Positions 27,040-35,347 of a stretch of 64,000 nt of DNA are shown here, in pieces. Every line of letters begins with the position of its first letter. Positions within the stretch are counted from its first letter, which is position 1. Position numbers and translations under genes: made by a program. The notes beneath the pieces are model-generated. The model saw only the letters and a list, made by a program, of their open reading frames with translations. It did not search any database and was not told where the DNA came from. The stretch comes from Azotobacter bryophylli (GTDB lineage: Bacteria > Pseudomonadota > Gammaproteobacteria > Pseudomonadales > Pseudomonadaceae), in NCBI RefSeq assembly GCF_042643485.1, contig NZ_JBHRSJ010000007.1, forward strand, positions 1-64,000, given 5' to 3'.

Positions 27040-27474
27040 TTACTGGCCCTTCGCTTCCTTGTCGGCCTTCCACTTCTGGAATTCCTGCCATTCGGTGCGG
27101 CGCTCTTCACGCTGCTTGCGGAACTCCTCGAAGGACTTGCGCTGCTCCGGGGTCAGCTGGTCCTGGAAGACCTTTTCCGCCTTGTCGGTGCTGGCCTTGA
27201 GTTCCGCCTGCATGGCTTTCTTGTCCGATTCGGACAGCTTGTCCAGATAGCGCTGGTTGATCTCGCGCCGTTCCTGCATCGCGGTGCGCCGGGCTTCGCC
27301 GATCGCCTTGCGCTGCTCGGGGCTCAGCTTGAATTCGCCCATGCCGCCGTGTCCGGCACCCATGTCGCCGTGATGGCATTCCATGGGCATCTCGCCCGAA
27401 GGGGACTGCGGCCCGGCGAAAGCCGCGACGGGCAGGGTAGCGGCCAGCAACAGCATGGAAAGGGTCTTGCGCAT
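27040..27474 (-). CDS. Periplasmic CpxP/Spy-like chaperone
   Basis: The 144-residue protein has a signal peptide (KTLSMLLLAATLPVAAFAG), then a His/Met-rich stretch (MPMECHHGDMGAGHGGMG) and two LTxxQ-type repeats, SPEQRKAIGEARR and TPEQRKSFEEFRK, the hallmark of the CpxP/Spy fold. Spy proteins protect unfolded proteins in the periplasm; CpxP restrains CpxA. The His/Met cluster could bind copper or nickel. Its own promoter lies in the 117-base gap upstream, with a CpxR box about 85 bases before the ATG. It sits between the regulator and kinase genes. Confidence 0.88.
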   Translation of the reverse strand: MRKTLSMLLLAATLPVAAFAGPQSPSGEMPMECHHGDMGAGHGGMGEFKLSPEQRKAIGEARRTAMQERREINQRYLDKLSESDKKAMQAELKASTDKAEKVFQDQLTPEQRKSFEEFRKQREERRTEWQEFQKWKADKEAKGQ

Positions 27475-27518
27475 GATGTATCTCCTAGCAGGGAACCGGC
27501 TGTGTGCCGGATGAGTAC

Positions 27519-27573
27519 ATTCTAGGGAAGACTAATGTCAGCTGTAGTCAGGGCAAAGTAAAGGCATGGTAAA
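27519..27573 (-). promoter_or_regulatory. CpxR box and -10 element of the cpxP/spy-like gene
   Basis: GTAAA at 27558-27562 and GTAAA at 27569-27573 are spaced by six bases, the arrangement of the E. coli CpxR box (GTAAA-N4-8-GTAAA). On the minus strand a TAGAAT hexamer (complement of 27519-27524) is a plausible -10 with no clear -35, which fits an activator-dependent promoter. The box would be centred near -53. Confidence 0.7.
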
Positions 27574-27591
27574 GGCAGCCGGGTACGCTAT

Positions 27592-28269
27592 TCAGGCGCT
27601 GTAGTAGTAGCCGCGGCCGCGCAGGGCGAGGATGCGCGGACTGCCGTCCGGATGCGGGCCCAGCTTCTTGCGCAGGTTGCTGACGTGCATGTCCAGGCTG
27701 CGGTCGTAGAGGGTCAGCTTGCGGCCGAGGGCCAACTGGGCCAGGGTCTGCTTGTCCAGCGGTTCCCCCGGCTGGCGCAGCAGGGCTTCGAGCAGTCGGC
27801 TCTCGGAGACGGTCAGGGCGATCTCGTGGTCGCCGATGCTGACCACGCCGCGCGCCGTGCTGAAGCACAGATCGCCCAGTTCCAGCTGGCCGGAGGTGTT
27901 CGGCGTCTGGCTGCGGCGCAGCACGGCACGCAGGCGGGCGGTCAGCTCCCGGGGGTCGCAGGGCTTGGCCAGATAGTCGTCGGCGCCGAGTTCCAGGCCG
28001 AGGATGCGATCCAGCGGCTCGCCTCGGGCCGAGAGCATCAGCACCGGCAGTTCCGGATAGTCGCTGCGCAGCTGCTTGAGCAGTTCCAGGCCGCTGCCGT
28101 CGGGCAGCATGACGTCGAGCACCACTGCGCCGGGCGTGTGCTCGGCCAGAGCGGCGAGAGCGCTGTGGCCGTCATGGCAGGCGCGGACCTGGAAGCCTTC
28201 CTGGGTCAGCCAGCTGCCGAGCAGCTCGCACAGCTCCCGGTCGTCGTCGATCAGCAGAAGATCGCTCAT
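27592..28269 (-). CDS. cpxR: OmpR-family response regulator, CpxR-like
   Basis: The 225-residue regulator has a receiver with acidic pocket LLIDDDREL, phospho-acceptor Asp 52 in AVVLDVMLPDGSG, Lys 102 in YLAKPCDP, and a winged-helix DNA-binding domain (LTVSESRLLEALLRQPGEPL, RSLDMHVSNLRKKLG, ALRGRGYYY). It begins six bases after the yciI-like stop and heads the regulator-chaperone-kinase set. The nearby CpxR box suggests that it controls the next gene. In P. aeruginosa, CpxR also activates the mexAB-oprM pump; that part is from the literature. Confidence 0.92.
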   Translation of the reverse strand: MSDLLLIDDDRELCELLGSWLTQEGFQVRACHDGHSALAALAEHTPGAVVLDVMLPDGSGLELLKQLRSDYPELPVLMLSARGEPLDRILGLELGADDYLAKPCDPRELTARLRAVLRRSQTPNTSGQLELGDLCFSTARGVVSIGDHEIALTVSESRLLEALLRQPGEPLDKQTLAQLALGRKLTLYDRSLDMHVSNLRKKLGPHPDGSPRILALRGRGYYYSA

Positions 28270-28275
28270 CGGTCG

Positions 28276-28575
28276 TCAGGGCAGGGTCTTGTTGAACGGC
28301 TTGACATGGACGTCGGCGTACACGCCAGCGGCGCGATAGGGGTCGGCCTCGGCCCAGCTGCGGGCGGCGGCCAGGGATTCGAATTCGGCGACGATCAGGC
28401 TGCCGGAGAAGCCGGCCGGACCGGGATCCGGGCTGTCCACGGCAGGGTGCGGGCCGGCCAGCAGCAGACGGCCTTCGTCTTTCAGCTGCTGCAGGCGCTG
28501 CAGATGGGCCGGGCGGGCGGCCAGGCGTTTTTCCAGGGAATTTTCCGTATCGGTGGCGATGATGGCGTAGAACAT
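28276..28575 (-). CDS. YciI-like protein
   Basis: The 99-residue protein has the ferredoxin-like YciI fold: MFYAIIATDTENSLEKRLAA, HLQRLQQLKDEGRLLLAGPH, GSLIVAEFESLAAARSWAEA and DPYRAAGVYADVHVKPFNK, including the family His and Asp. The enzymatic role of most members is unknown. It starts one base before the yciB stop codon region on the same strand and is six bases from cpxR, so all are likely co-transcribed. Its placement after yciB matches other gammaproteobacteria. Confidence 0.88.
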   Translation of the reverse strand: MFYAIIATDTENSLEKRLAARPAHLQRLQQLKDEGRLLLAGPHPAVDSPDPGPAGFSGSLIVAEFESLAAARSWAEADPYRAAGVYADVHVKPFNKTLP

Positions 28576-28576
28576 T

Positions 28577-29179
28577 TCAGTCCTTGGGTTTGGCGGAAGA
28601 CGGTTGGGGATCGGCGTCGCGCATGTGGCGGGCGAGGAACAGGCCCTGGCCGATCAGGAACAGCACGGTCATGCCGAGGCTGCCGAAGACTTTGAAGTCG
28701 ACCCAGAACTTGTGGAAGGTGAAGGCGACGAACAGGTTGGCGCAGCCGCTGAAGATGAAGAAGGCGATCCAGGCCAGGTTCAGGCGGGTCCAGAGCGGTT
28801 GTGGCAGCGTGACAGCATGGCCCATGATGCGCTGGATCAGCGGACGGTCGCCGACGAAATGGCTGGCCGCGAAACCCAGGGCGAACAGCCAGTTGACCAC
28901 CGGCGCCTTCCACTTGAGGAAGGTCTCGCTGTGGAAGGTCAGGGTCATGCCGCCGAACACCAGGCAGGCGATCAGCGTCAGCCACTGGCCCTTCTCCAGT
29001 CTGCGCTGGGCCAGGAACAGGGCGCCGTAGACCACCAGGGAAGCGAGGATCAGCACCGCGGTGGCGCTGAAGATCCCGCCGAGGATGAAGGTCTGGCCGG
29101 CCAGCTCCATGGCCCTGGGTTCCAGCTTGTAGACGATGAAAAACAGGATCAGCGGAATGAAATCGATGAATTGTTTCAC
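28577..29179 (-). CDS. yciB: Inner-membrane septation protein A (YciB/IspZ)
   Basis: The 200-residue protein has about five membrane segments (FIDFIPLILFFIVYKLE, AVLILASLVVYGALFLAQ, WLTLIACLVFGGMTLTF, LAWIAFFIFSGCANLFVAF) and the family signatures FHSETFLKWKAPVVNW and FHKFWVDFKVFGSLGMT. The family takes part in cell envelope synthesis and division; its exact action is not settled. The start is GTG at 29179 (read VKQFIDF), as in relatives that start MKQFIDF; the ribosome site is weak. It is divergent from the PHP gene and leads the yciB-yciI-cpxR run. Confidence 0.92.
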   Translation of the reverse strand: MKQFIDFIPLILFFIVYKLEPRAMELAGQTFILGGIFSATAVLILASLVVYGALFLAQRRLEKGQWLTLIACLVFGGMTLTFHSETFLKWKAPVVNWLFALGFAASHFVGDRPLIQRIMGHAVTLPQPLWTRLNLAWIAFFIFSGCANLFVAFTFHKFWVDFKVFGSLGMTVLFLIGQGLFLARHMRDADPQPSSAKPKD

Positions 29180-29245
29180 TTTGGCAGCCAGAAGCGGGAT
29201 GTGCCGGCATAATAACAAACCTGAATGATGGGGAAAGCCGGGCGC

Positions 29246-30112
29246 ATGAAGGTCGATCTGCATTGCCACAGTACCGCTTCCGACGGTGCGCTGACTCCCG
29301 CCGGAGTGGTGGCGCGCGCCGCCGGGCAGGGGGTCCGGCTGCTGGCGCTGACCGACCACGACACCCTCGAGGGCCTCGATGAGGCGCGGGCAGCGGCCAC
29401 CGGCCTGGGGCTCGAGCTGATCAACGGCATCGAGCTGTCCGCGCTGTGGAACGGCGCCACCGTGCATGTGCTCGGCTACGCCTTCACCACCGATGCGCCG
29501 GCCCTGCTCCAGGCCATCGCCGAGCTGCACGACGGGCGCTGGCGGCGCGCCGGGGAGATCGCCGACAAGCTGGCGCGCAAGGGTATGGCAGGCGCCCTGG
29601 AGGGTGCCCGGGCGGTGCAGCTGGAGCTGGGCGGCAGCGGCGAGAACGCGCCCGCGCGGCCACATTTCGCCGAATTCCTGGTGCGCGCCGGGCATGTCCG
29701 CGACCGCGCCGAGGCTTTCCGCAAGTGGCTGGGCAACGGCAAGCTGGGCGACGTCAAGCAGCACTGGCCGAGTCTCGAGCAGGCAGTGTCGACCCTGCGC
29801 GCGGCGGGAGCCTGGATCAGCCTGGCGCATCCCCTGCAATACGAATTCACCCGCAGCAAGCGCCGCCGGCTGATCGCCGACTTCATCCGCGCCGGCGGGC
29901 ACGCGCTTGAGGTCAGCAACGGCATGCAGCCGGCCGAGCAGGTCGGCAGCCTGGTCGTCCTGGCCCGCGAGTTCGGTCTGCTGGTCACCGCCGGCAGCGA
30001 TTTCCACGGCCCCGGCGACTGGTCCGAGCTCGGCCTCTACCGGGAGCCGCCGGCCGACCTGCCCTACCTTTGGGCGCGCTTCGATCATGGCCGGCACGCT
30101 GCCGCCATCTGA
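29246..30112 (+). CDS. rnm: PHP-domain 5'-3' exoribonuclease/3',5'-nucleotide bisphosphate phosphatase (RNase AM/YciV)
   Basis: The 288-residue enzyme has all PHP metal-binding motifs: VDLHCHSTASDGAL at the start, LALTDHDTLEGL, LINGIELSA, HVLGYAF, LAHPLQYEF and GSDFHGPG. In E. coli the orthologue trims 5' ends of rRNAs and removes phosphate from pAp-like nucleotides. The start at 29246 (MKVDLHCHS) fits the family; ATG 29225 lies in frame with a weaker context. It is followed 13 bases later by the yciO-like gene, again as in other gammaproteobacteria. Confidence 0.9.
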   Translation: MKVDLHCHSTASDGALTPAGVVARAAGQGVRLLALTDHDTLEGLDEARAAATGLGLELINGIELSALWNGATVHVLGYAFTTDAPALLQAIAELHDGRWRRAGEIADKLARKGMAGALEGARAVQLELGGSGENAPARPHFAEFLVRAGHVRDRAEAFRKWLGNGKLGDVKQHWPSLEQAVSTLRAAGAWISLAHPLQYEFTRSKRRRLIADFIRAGGHALEVSNGMQPAEQVGSLVVLAREFGLLVTAGSDFHGPGDWSELGLYREPPADLPYLWARFDHGRHAAAI

Positions 30113-30125
30113 ACAGGGAGTCACC

Positions 30126-30755
30126 GTGAGCCAGTTCTTCCAGATCCATCCGGAAAATCCGCAGCCGCGCCTGATCAAGCAGGCGGCGGAGATCGTCCGC
30201 AGCGGCGGGGTGATCATCTACCCGACCGATTCCTCCTACGCCCTCGGCTGCCGGCTGGGCGACAAGGCGGCGCTGGAGCGCATCCGCCGCCTGCGCCAGC
30301 TGGACGACAAGCACAACTTCACCCTGGCCTGCTGCGGCCTGTCCCAGCTCAGCCTGTTCGCCAAGGTCGACACCGCGGCCTTCCGCCTGCTCAAGACCTG
30401 GACCCCCGGCCCCTACACCTTCATCCTCAACGCCACCCGCGAAGTGCCGCGGATCATGATGCATCCCAAGCGCCGCACGGTCGGCCTGCGCATTCCCGCG
30501 CATCCCATCGCCCAGGCCCTGCTGGCCGAGCTGGGCGAGCCGCTGCTGAGCTCGAGCCTGATCCTGCCCGGCGAGAAGCTGCCGATGAGCGATCCCGAGG
30601 AGATGCGCCGGCACTTCGAGCGCCAGGTGGATCTGATCGTCGATGGCGGTGGCGGCGGCCTGGAGGCCTCGACCGTGATCAACCTGGCCGACGGCGAGCC
30701 GCGGATCCTGCGCATCGGTTGCGGCGATCCGGCCCCCTTCACCGAGCCCGCCTGA
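30126..30755 (+). CDS. YciO/YrdC/Sua5 family threonylcarbamoyl-AMP synthase-like protein
   Basis: The 209-residue protein has the YrdC fold: IKQAAEIVRSGGVIIYPTDS, YALGCRLGDKAALERIRRLR, TWTPGPYTFIL, RRTVGLRIPAHPIAQALL and ASTVINLADGEPRILRIG. It is closer to YciO than to TsaC, as the genomic place after the PHP gene also says. YciO-type proteins are thought to be weak or alternative makers of threonylcarbamoyl-AMP for tRNA t6A. The start is GTG at 30126 after AGGGAGTCACC. It probably shares a transcript with the PHP gene and scpAB. Confidence 0.88.
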   Translation: MSQFFQIHPENPQPRLIKQAAEIVRSGGVIIYPTDSSYALGCRLGDKAALERIRRLRQLDDKHNFTLACCGLSQLSLFAKVDTAAFRLLKTWTPGPYTFILNATREVPRIMMHPKRRTVGLRIPAHPIAQALLAELGEPLLSSSLILPGEKLPMSDPEEMRRHFERQVDLIVDGGGGGLEASTVINLADGEPRILRIGCGDPAPFTEPA

Positions 30756-30802
30756 GCCGGCCGGCGTAGCGACGGACACCTTCCCAAAGGCGCAGAGGCC
30801 CC

Positions 30803-31648
30803 ATGCAGGACGAGCAAGCCGCCCCTTCCGACGCAGCCGGCGAACCCCGGCAACTGTCGTTCGCCCTGGTCTACGGCGAGGCCCTGACCGAGCTGCCGCA
30901 GGATCTGTACATCCCCCCGGACGCGCTGGAGGTGTTCCTCGAGGCCTTCGAGGGGCCGCTCGACCTGCTGCTCTATCTGATCCGCAAGCAGAACATCGAC
31001 ATCCTCGATATCCCGGTGGCCGAGATCACTCGCCAGTACATGGGCTACGTCGAGCTGATGAAGGTCGCCCGCCTGGAGCTGGCGGCCGAGTACCTGGTGA
31101 TGGCCGCGATGCTCGCCGAGATCAAGTCGCGCATGCTGCTGCCGCGTTCGGGCGAGGCGGAGACCGAGGAGGATGACCCGCGCGCCGAGCTGATCCGCCG
31201 GCTGCAGGAGTACGAGCGGTTCAAGGCCGCCGCCGAGGACCTCGACGGGTTGCCGCGGATCGGCCGCGAGCTGACCGTGCCCTGCCTGGAAGCGCCGGCG
31301 GCGCGGGCGCGCAGGCTGCTGCCGGAGGTCAGTCTGGAGGAGCTGCTGCTGTCCATGGCCGAGGTGCTGCGCCGCGCCGACCTGTTCGAGAGCCACCAGG
31401 TAACCCGCGAGGCGCTGTCCACCCGCGAGCGCATGAGCGAGGTGCTGGAGCGCCTCAAGGGAGGCGCCTTCGTGCCCTTCGTCGTGCTCTTCTCGGTGGA
31501 GGAAGGGCGCCTCGGCGTGGTGGTCACCTTCATGGCGGTGCTCGAGCTGATCAAGGAGTCGCTGGTCGAGCTGGTCCAGACCGAGCCCTTCGCTCCCATC
31601 CACGTCCGCATCCGCACGAGTGAGTCCCTGGAAGAGACGAGCCCATGA
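30803..31648 (+). CDS. scpA: Segregation and condensation protein A
   Basis: ScpA is the kleisin that bridges SMC-type chromosome condensation complexes. The 281-residue protein has the typical DLLLYLIRKQNIDILDIPVA and EITRQYMGYVELM at the N-terminal domain, LELAAEYLVMAAMLAEIKSR, an acidic linker, and a C-terminal winged helix (AFVPFVVLFSVEEGRLGVVV). It ends overlapping scpB by ATGA. The SMC partner is not in this window. Confidence 0.93.
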   Translation: MQDEQAAPSDAAGEPRQLSFALVYGEALTELPQDLYIPPDALEVFLEAFEGPLDLLLYLIRKQNIDILDIPVAEITRQYMGYVELMKVARLELAAEYLVMAAMLAEIKSRMLLPRSGEAETEEDDPRAELIRRLQEYERFKAAAEDLDGLPRIGRELTVPCLEAPAARARRLLPEVSLEELLLSMAEVLRRADLFESHQVTREALSTRERMSEVLERLKGGAFVPFVVLFSVEEGRLGVVVTFMAVLELIKESLVELVQTEPFAPIHVRIRTSESLEETSP

Positions 31649-32424
31649 ACCTGAACGATCCGGCCGAGCTGGCCGTACTGCTGGAGGCCTATCTGCTCGC
31701 TGCCGGTCGGCCGCTGTCCCTGGAGCGCCTGGCTGAGCTGTTCGAGGAGGACGGGCGGCCGGAACCGGGGCAACTGCGCGATGCCCTGGCGATCCTCGGG
31801 CGCTCCTGCCAGGGACGCGCCTTCGAGCTGAAGGAGGTCGCCTCCGGCTACCGCCTGCAGGTGCGCGAGCGCTTCGCCCCCTGGGTCGGGCGGCTCTGGG
31901 AGGAGCGGCCGCAGCGCTACTCGCGGGCCCTGCTGGAGACCCTGGCGCTGATCGCCTACCGCCAGCCGATCACCCGCGGCGAGATCGAGGAGGTGCGCGG
32001 GGTGGCGGTGAACAGCAACATCATCCGTACCCTGCAGGAGCGCGAGTGGGTCCGCGTGGTCGGCTATCGCGAGGTGCCCGGACGGCCGGCGATGCTCGCC
32101 ACCACCCGGACCTTCCTCGACCACTTCAATCTGAAGAGCCTCGACGAGCTGCCGCCTCTGGCCGTCCTGCGCGAGATGGAGCCCGAGCCGGCGCCGCTCG
32201 ACGACGACCGCCCGGTGCCGGCCGACCTGCAGGCCCGCGCCGATGCCGCCGGGCTGGAGGAGGCGGCCGCCGAGCCGGCCGAGCAGACCAGCTTCCGTAC
32301 CCTGCTGGCGGAGCTGGACGCCATGGAGCAGGGGCTCAAGACCGACTTCGACGACCTCCTGCGCGAGGCGGAAGCCGAATCCGACGAGCCGTCCGGCGAC
32401 GAAGGGGACGAGCGCGAACCCTGA
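31645..32424 (+). CDS. scpB: Segregation and condensation protein B
   Basis: ScpB binds ScpA and completes the condensin-like complex. The 259-residue protein has two winged-helix domains, with LLEAYLLAAGRPLSLERLAE, FELKEVASGYRLQVRERFAP, LETLALIAYRQPITRGEIEE, GVAVNSNIIRTLQEREWV and LATTRTFLDHFNLKSLDELP. An acidic, low-complexity tail follows from about residue 175. The start overlaps scpA (ATGA). In P. aeruginosa rluB is, in my recollection, also nearby; here it lies 4.8 kb further on, after the Entner-Doudoroff genes. Confidence 0.93.
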   Translation: MNLNDPAELAVLLEAYLLAAGRPLSLERLAELFEEDGRPEPGQLRDALAILGRSCQGRAFELKEVASGYRLQVRERFAPWVGRLWEERPQRYSRALLETLALIAYRQPITRGEIEEVRGVAVNSNIIRTLQEREWVRVVGYREVPGRPAMLATTRTFLDHFNLKSLDELPPLAVLREMEPEPAPLDDDRPVPADLQARADAAGLEEAAAEPAEQTSFRTLLAELDAMEQGLKTDFDDLLREAEAESDEPSGDEGDEREP

Positions 32425-32560
32425 GGTGCGGGTCGCCTTCGGCTGTGGCTGTAATATCCTTGTAGAAGCGAATTCGTTCGCGACCCGCGTCCGTGCGCAG
32501 AGCGGCTTCGGCCCCTGGCGAGGACGCGCCGGTTGCCCATCGACCCGCCAGGAGTCCGCG

Positions 32561-34387
32561 ATGCATCCCCGTGTTCTAGAAGTCACCCAGCGGCTGATCG
32601 AGCGCAGCCGTCCCACCCGTGAGCACTACCTGCGGCTGATGCGCGGCTCGGCCAGCCAGGGCCCGCAGCGCAGCAAGCTGCCCTGCGCCAACTTCGCCCA
32701 CGGCGTGGCCGGCTGCGAGGCCGGCGACAAGCAGAGCCTGCGCCTGCCGAACCAGGCCGATGTGGCCATCGTCTCGGCCTACAACGACATGCTCTCGGCG
32801 CACCAGCCGTACCAGCACTTCCCGCCGATCATCAAGGAGGCGCTGCACGAGGTCGGCTCGGTCGGCCAGTTCGCCGGCGGGGTGCCGGCCATGTGCGACG
32901 GCGTCACCCAGGGAGAGGCGGGCATGGAACTGAGCCTGGCCAGCCGCGACGTGATCGCCATGGCCACGGCGGTGGCGCTGTCCCACAACATGTTCGACGC
33001 CGCGTTGTGCCTGGGGATCTGCGACAAGATCGTCCCCGGCCTGGTGATCGGTGCGCTGCGCTTCGGCCATCTGCCGTTCGTCTTCGTGCCGGGCGGGCCG
33101 ATGCCCTCGGGCATTTCCAACAAGGAGAAGGCCGAGACCCGCCAGCGCTACGCCGAAGGCAAGGCCAGCCGCGAGGAACTGCTCGACTCGGAGATGAAGT
33201 CCTACCACGCGCCCGGTACCTGCACCTTCTACGGCACCGCCAACACCAACCAGATGCTGATGGAGGTGATCGGCCTGCACCTGCCCGGCGCCTCCTTCGT
33301 CAACCCCTACACGCCGCTGCGCGACGCCCTGACCCGCGAGGCGGCGAAGCAGGTCACCCGGCTGACCCGCCAGGCAGGTGAGTACCGGCCGCTGTGCGAG
33401 CTGTTCGACGAGAAGGCGGTGATCAATTCGGTGGTGGCGCTGCTCGCCACCGGCGGCTCGACCAACCACACCCTGCACCTGCCGGCCATGGCCCAGGCCG
33501 CCGGTATCCGCCTGACCTGGCAGGACATGGCCGACCTGTCCGAGGTGGTGCCGCTGATCGCCAGGGTCTACCCCAACGGACAGGACGACGTGAACCGCTT
33601 CCATGCCGCCGGCGGCACCTCCTTCCTGATCCGCGAGCTGCTCGCCGGGGGGCTGCTGCACGAGGACGTGAACACCGTGATGGGCCGGGGGCTGTCGCGC
33701 TACACCCAGGAGCCCTTCCTTGAGGACGGCCGGCTGGTCTGGCGCGAGGGCGTGCGCGAGAGCCTCGACGAGAGCGTCCTGCGGCCGCTGGCCCGGCCGT
33801 TCTCGGCGGAGGGCGGCCTGCGCATGATGAAGGGCAATCTCGGGCGCGGGGTGATGAAGGTTTCGGCCGTGGCGCCGGAGCACCGGGTGGTGGAGGCGCC
33901 GGCCCGGGTGTTCGCCAGCCAGGCCGAGCTGGCCGCCGCCTTCCAGGCCGGCGAGCTGGAGCGCGACTTCGTGGCGGTGGTGCGCTTCCAGGGACCCAAG
34001 GCCAACGGCATGCCGGAGCTGCACAAGCTCACCCCCTATCTGGGCCTGCTGCAGGACCGCGGCTACAAGGTCGCGCTGGTCACCGACGGGCGCATGTCCG
34101 GGGCCTCCGGCAAGATTCCCGCGGCCATCCACGTCTGTCCCGAGGCCCACGAGGGCGGCCCGCTGGCGCTGGTGCGCGACGGCGACCCGGTCCGCGTCGA
34201 CGGCGAGCGCGGCGAGCTGCAGGTGCTGGTCGACCCCATCGAGTGGGCGGCGCGGGACAATGAGCCGGCGCCGGGAGAGGGCGGCCTGGGCACCGGGCGG
34301 GAACTCTTCGCCTTCATGCGCGAGGCGTTCAGCTCGGCGGAAGAAGGCGCCTGCGTGTTCACCGACCATCTCAAGTCGCTGAAATGA
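32561..34387 (+). CDS. edd: 6-phosphogluconate dehydratase
   Basis: Edd dehydrates 6-phosphogluconate to KDPG in the Entner-Doudoroff pathway using a [4Fe-4S] cluster. The 608-residue length is exactly that of the family. Motifs include AYNDMLSAHQPY, MCDGVTQGEAGMELSL with the cluster Cys, LCLGICDKIVPG, CTFYGTANTNQ, LLATGGSTNHTLHLPAM and VTDGRMSGASGKIP. The start at 32561 follows CCAGGAGTCCGCG. glk overlaps it by ATGA. A weak HexR-like sequence lies at 32450-32464. The aldolase gene eda is not in the window. Confidence 0.96.
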   Translation: MHPRVLEVTQRLIERSRPTREHYLRLMRGSASQGPQRSKLPCANFAHGVAGCEAGDKQSLRLPNQADVAIVSAYNDMLSAHQPYQHFPPIIKEALHEVGSVGQFAGGVPAMCDGVTQGEAGMELSLASRDVIAMATAVALSHNMFDAALCLGICDKIVPGLVIGALRFGHLPFVFVPGGPMPSGISNKEKAETRQRYAEGKASREELLDSEMKSYHAPGTCTFYGTANTNQMLMEVIGLHLPGASFVNPYTPLRDALTREAAKQVTRLTRQAGEYRPLCELFDEKAVINSVVALLATGGSTNHTLHLPAMAQAAGIRLTWQDMADLSEVVPLIARVYPNGQDDVNRFHAAGGTSFLIRELLAGGLLHEDVNTVMGRGLSRYTQEPFLEDGRLVWREGVRESLDESVLRPLARPFSAEGGLRMMKGNLGRGVMKVSAVAPEHRVVEAPARVFASQAELAAAFQAGELERDFVAVVRFQGPKANGMPELHKLTPYLGLLQDRGYKVALVTDGRMSGASGKIPAAIHVCPEAHEGGPLALVRDGDPVRVDGERGELQVLVDPIEWAARDNEPAPGEGGLGTGRELFAFMREAFSSAEEGACVFTDHLKSLK

Positions 34388-35340
34388 GCCTGGCGCTGGT
34401 TGGCGACATCGGCGGCACCCATGCCCGCTTCGCCCTCTGGCGCGACGGCCGCCTGGAGATGCCGCAGGTGCTCGAGACCGCCCGCTTCGCCGGGCCGGAA
34501 GAGGCGATCCTGGACTATCTGGTCGGCCAGGGACTGGAGCCCCTGGCGCTGGAGCAGGTCTGCCTGGCCTGCGCCGGTCCGGTCGAGAGCGATCCGTTCC
34601 GCTTCACCAACAATCGCTGGCAGATCAGCCGGGCGGCCTTTCTGAGCCGGCTGGGGCTGCGCCAGCTGCTGCTGATCAACGACTTCGTGGCCATGGCCCT
34701 GGGCGTGACCCGTCTGCCGGAGAGCGAACTGCTGCCGGTCTGCGCGGGTCAGGGCGAGGCTGGGCGGCCCTGCCTGGTGATCGGCCCGGGCACCGGGCTC
34801 GGCGTCAGCGCCCTGTTGCCGGACGGAGCGGGGGGCTGGCGTGCCCTGCCGGGCGAGGGCGGCCACGTCGATCTGCCGCTCGGCACGGACCGCGAGGTGG
34901 CGCTGTGGCAGGAGATGCGCCGCGAGCTCGGCCACGTCAGCGCCGAGAGCGTGCTCAGCGGCGCCGGGCTGCTGCGGCTCTACCGGGTCGGCTGCCGGCT
35001 CGACGGACTGGCGCCGGAGCTGGAGTCGGCCGCTGCGGTCAGCCGGGCGGCGCTGGCCGGGGACGCCCCGGCGGCGGCCGCGCTGGAGCAGTTCTGCTGC
35101 TGGCTCGGGCGGGTCGCCGGCAACCACCTGCTGACCCTAGGCGCGCGCGGCGGGGTCTATCTCGCCGGTGGCATGCTGCCGTGCTTTCCCGGTTTTCTGC
35201 AGGCCAGCGGCTTTGCCCGCTGCTTCGCCGACAAGGGGGTGATGAGCCGCTATCTGGACGGCATCCCGGTGTGGCTGGTGACGGCCGAGCAGCCCGGCCT
35301 GCTCGGCGCCGGCCTGGCCCTGGAGATGGGCCTGCGCTAG
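34384..35340 (+). CDS. glk: Glucokinase
   Basis: Glk phosphorylates glucose to glucose 6-phosphate with ATP. The 318-residue protein has the phosphate loop LVGDIGGTHARFALW, CLACAGPVESDPF, LLINDFVAMALG, IGPGTGLGVSALL, LPGEGGHVDLPL and GGVYLAGGMLP, the bacterial ROK-unlike glucokinase family. Its ATG overlaps the edd stop, so the two are coupled. It is convergent with hexR, seven bases apart. Confidence 0.94.
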   Translation: MSLALVGDIGGTHARFALWRDGRLEMPQVLETARFAGPEEAILDYLVGQGLEPLALEQVCLACAGPVESDPFRFTNNRWQISRAAFLSRLGLRQLLLINDFVAMALGVTRLPESELLPVCAGQGEAGRPCLVIGPGTGLGVSALLPDGAGGWRALPGEGGHVDLPLGTDREVALWQEMRRELGHVSAESVLSGAGLLRLYRVGCRLDGLAPELESAAAVSRAALAGDAPAAAALEQFCCWLGRVAGNHLLTLGARGGVYLAGGMLPCFPGFLQASGFARCFADKGVMSRYLDGIPVWLVTAEQPGLLGAGLALEMGLR

Positions 35341-35347
35341 GCGGAGC

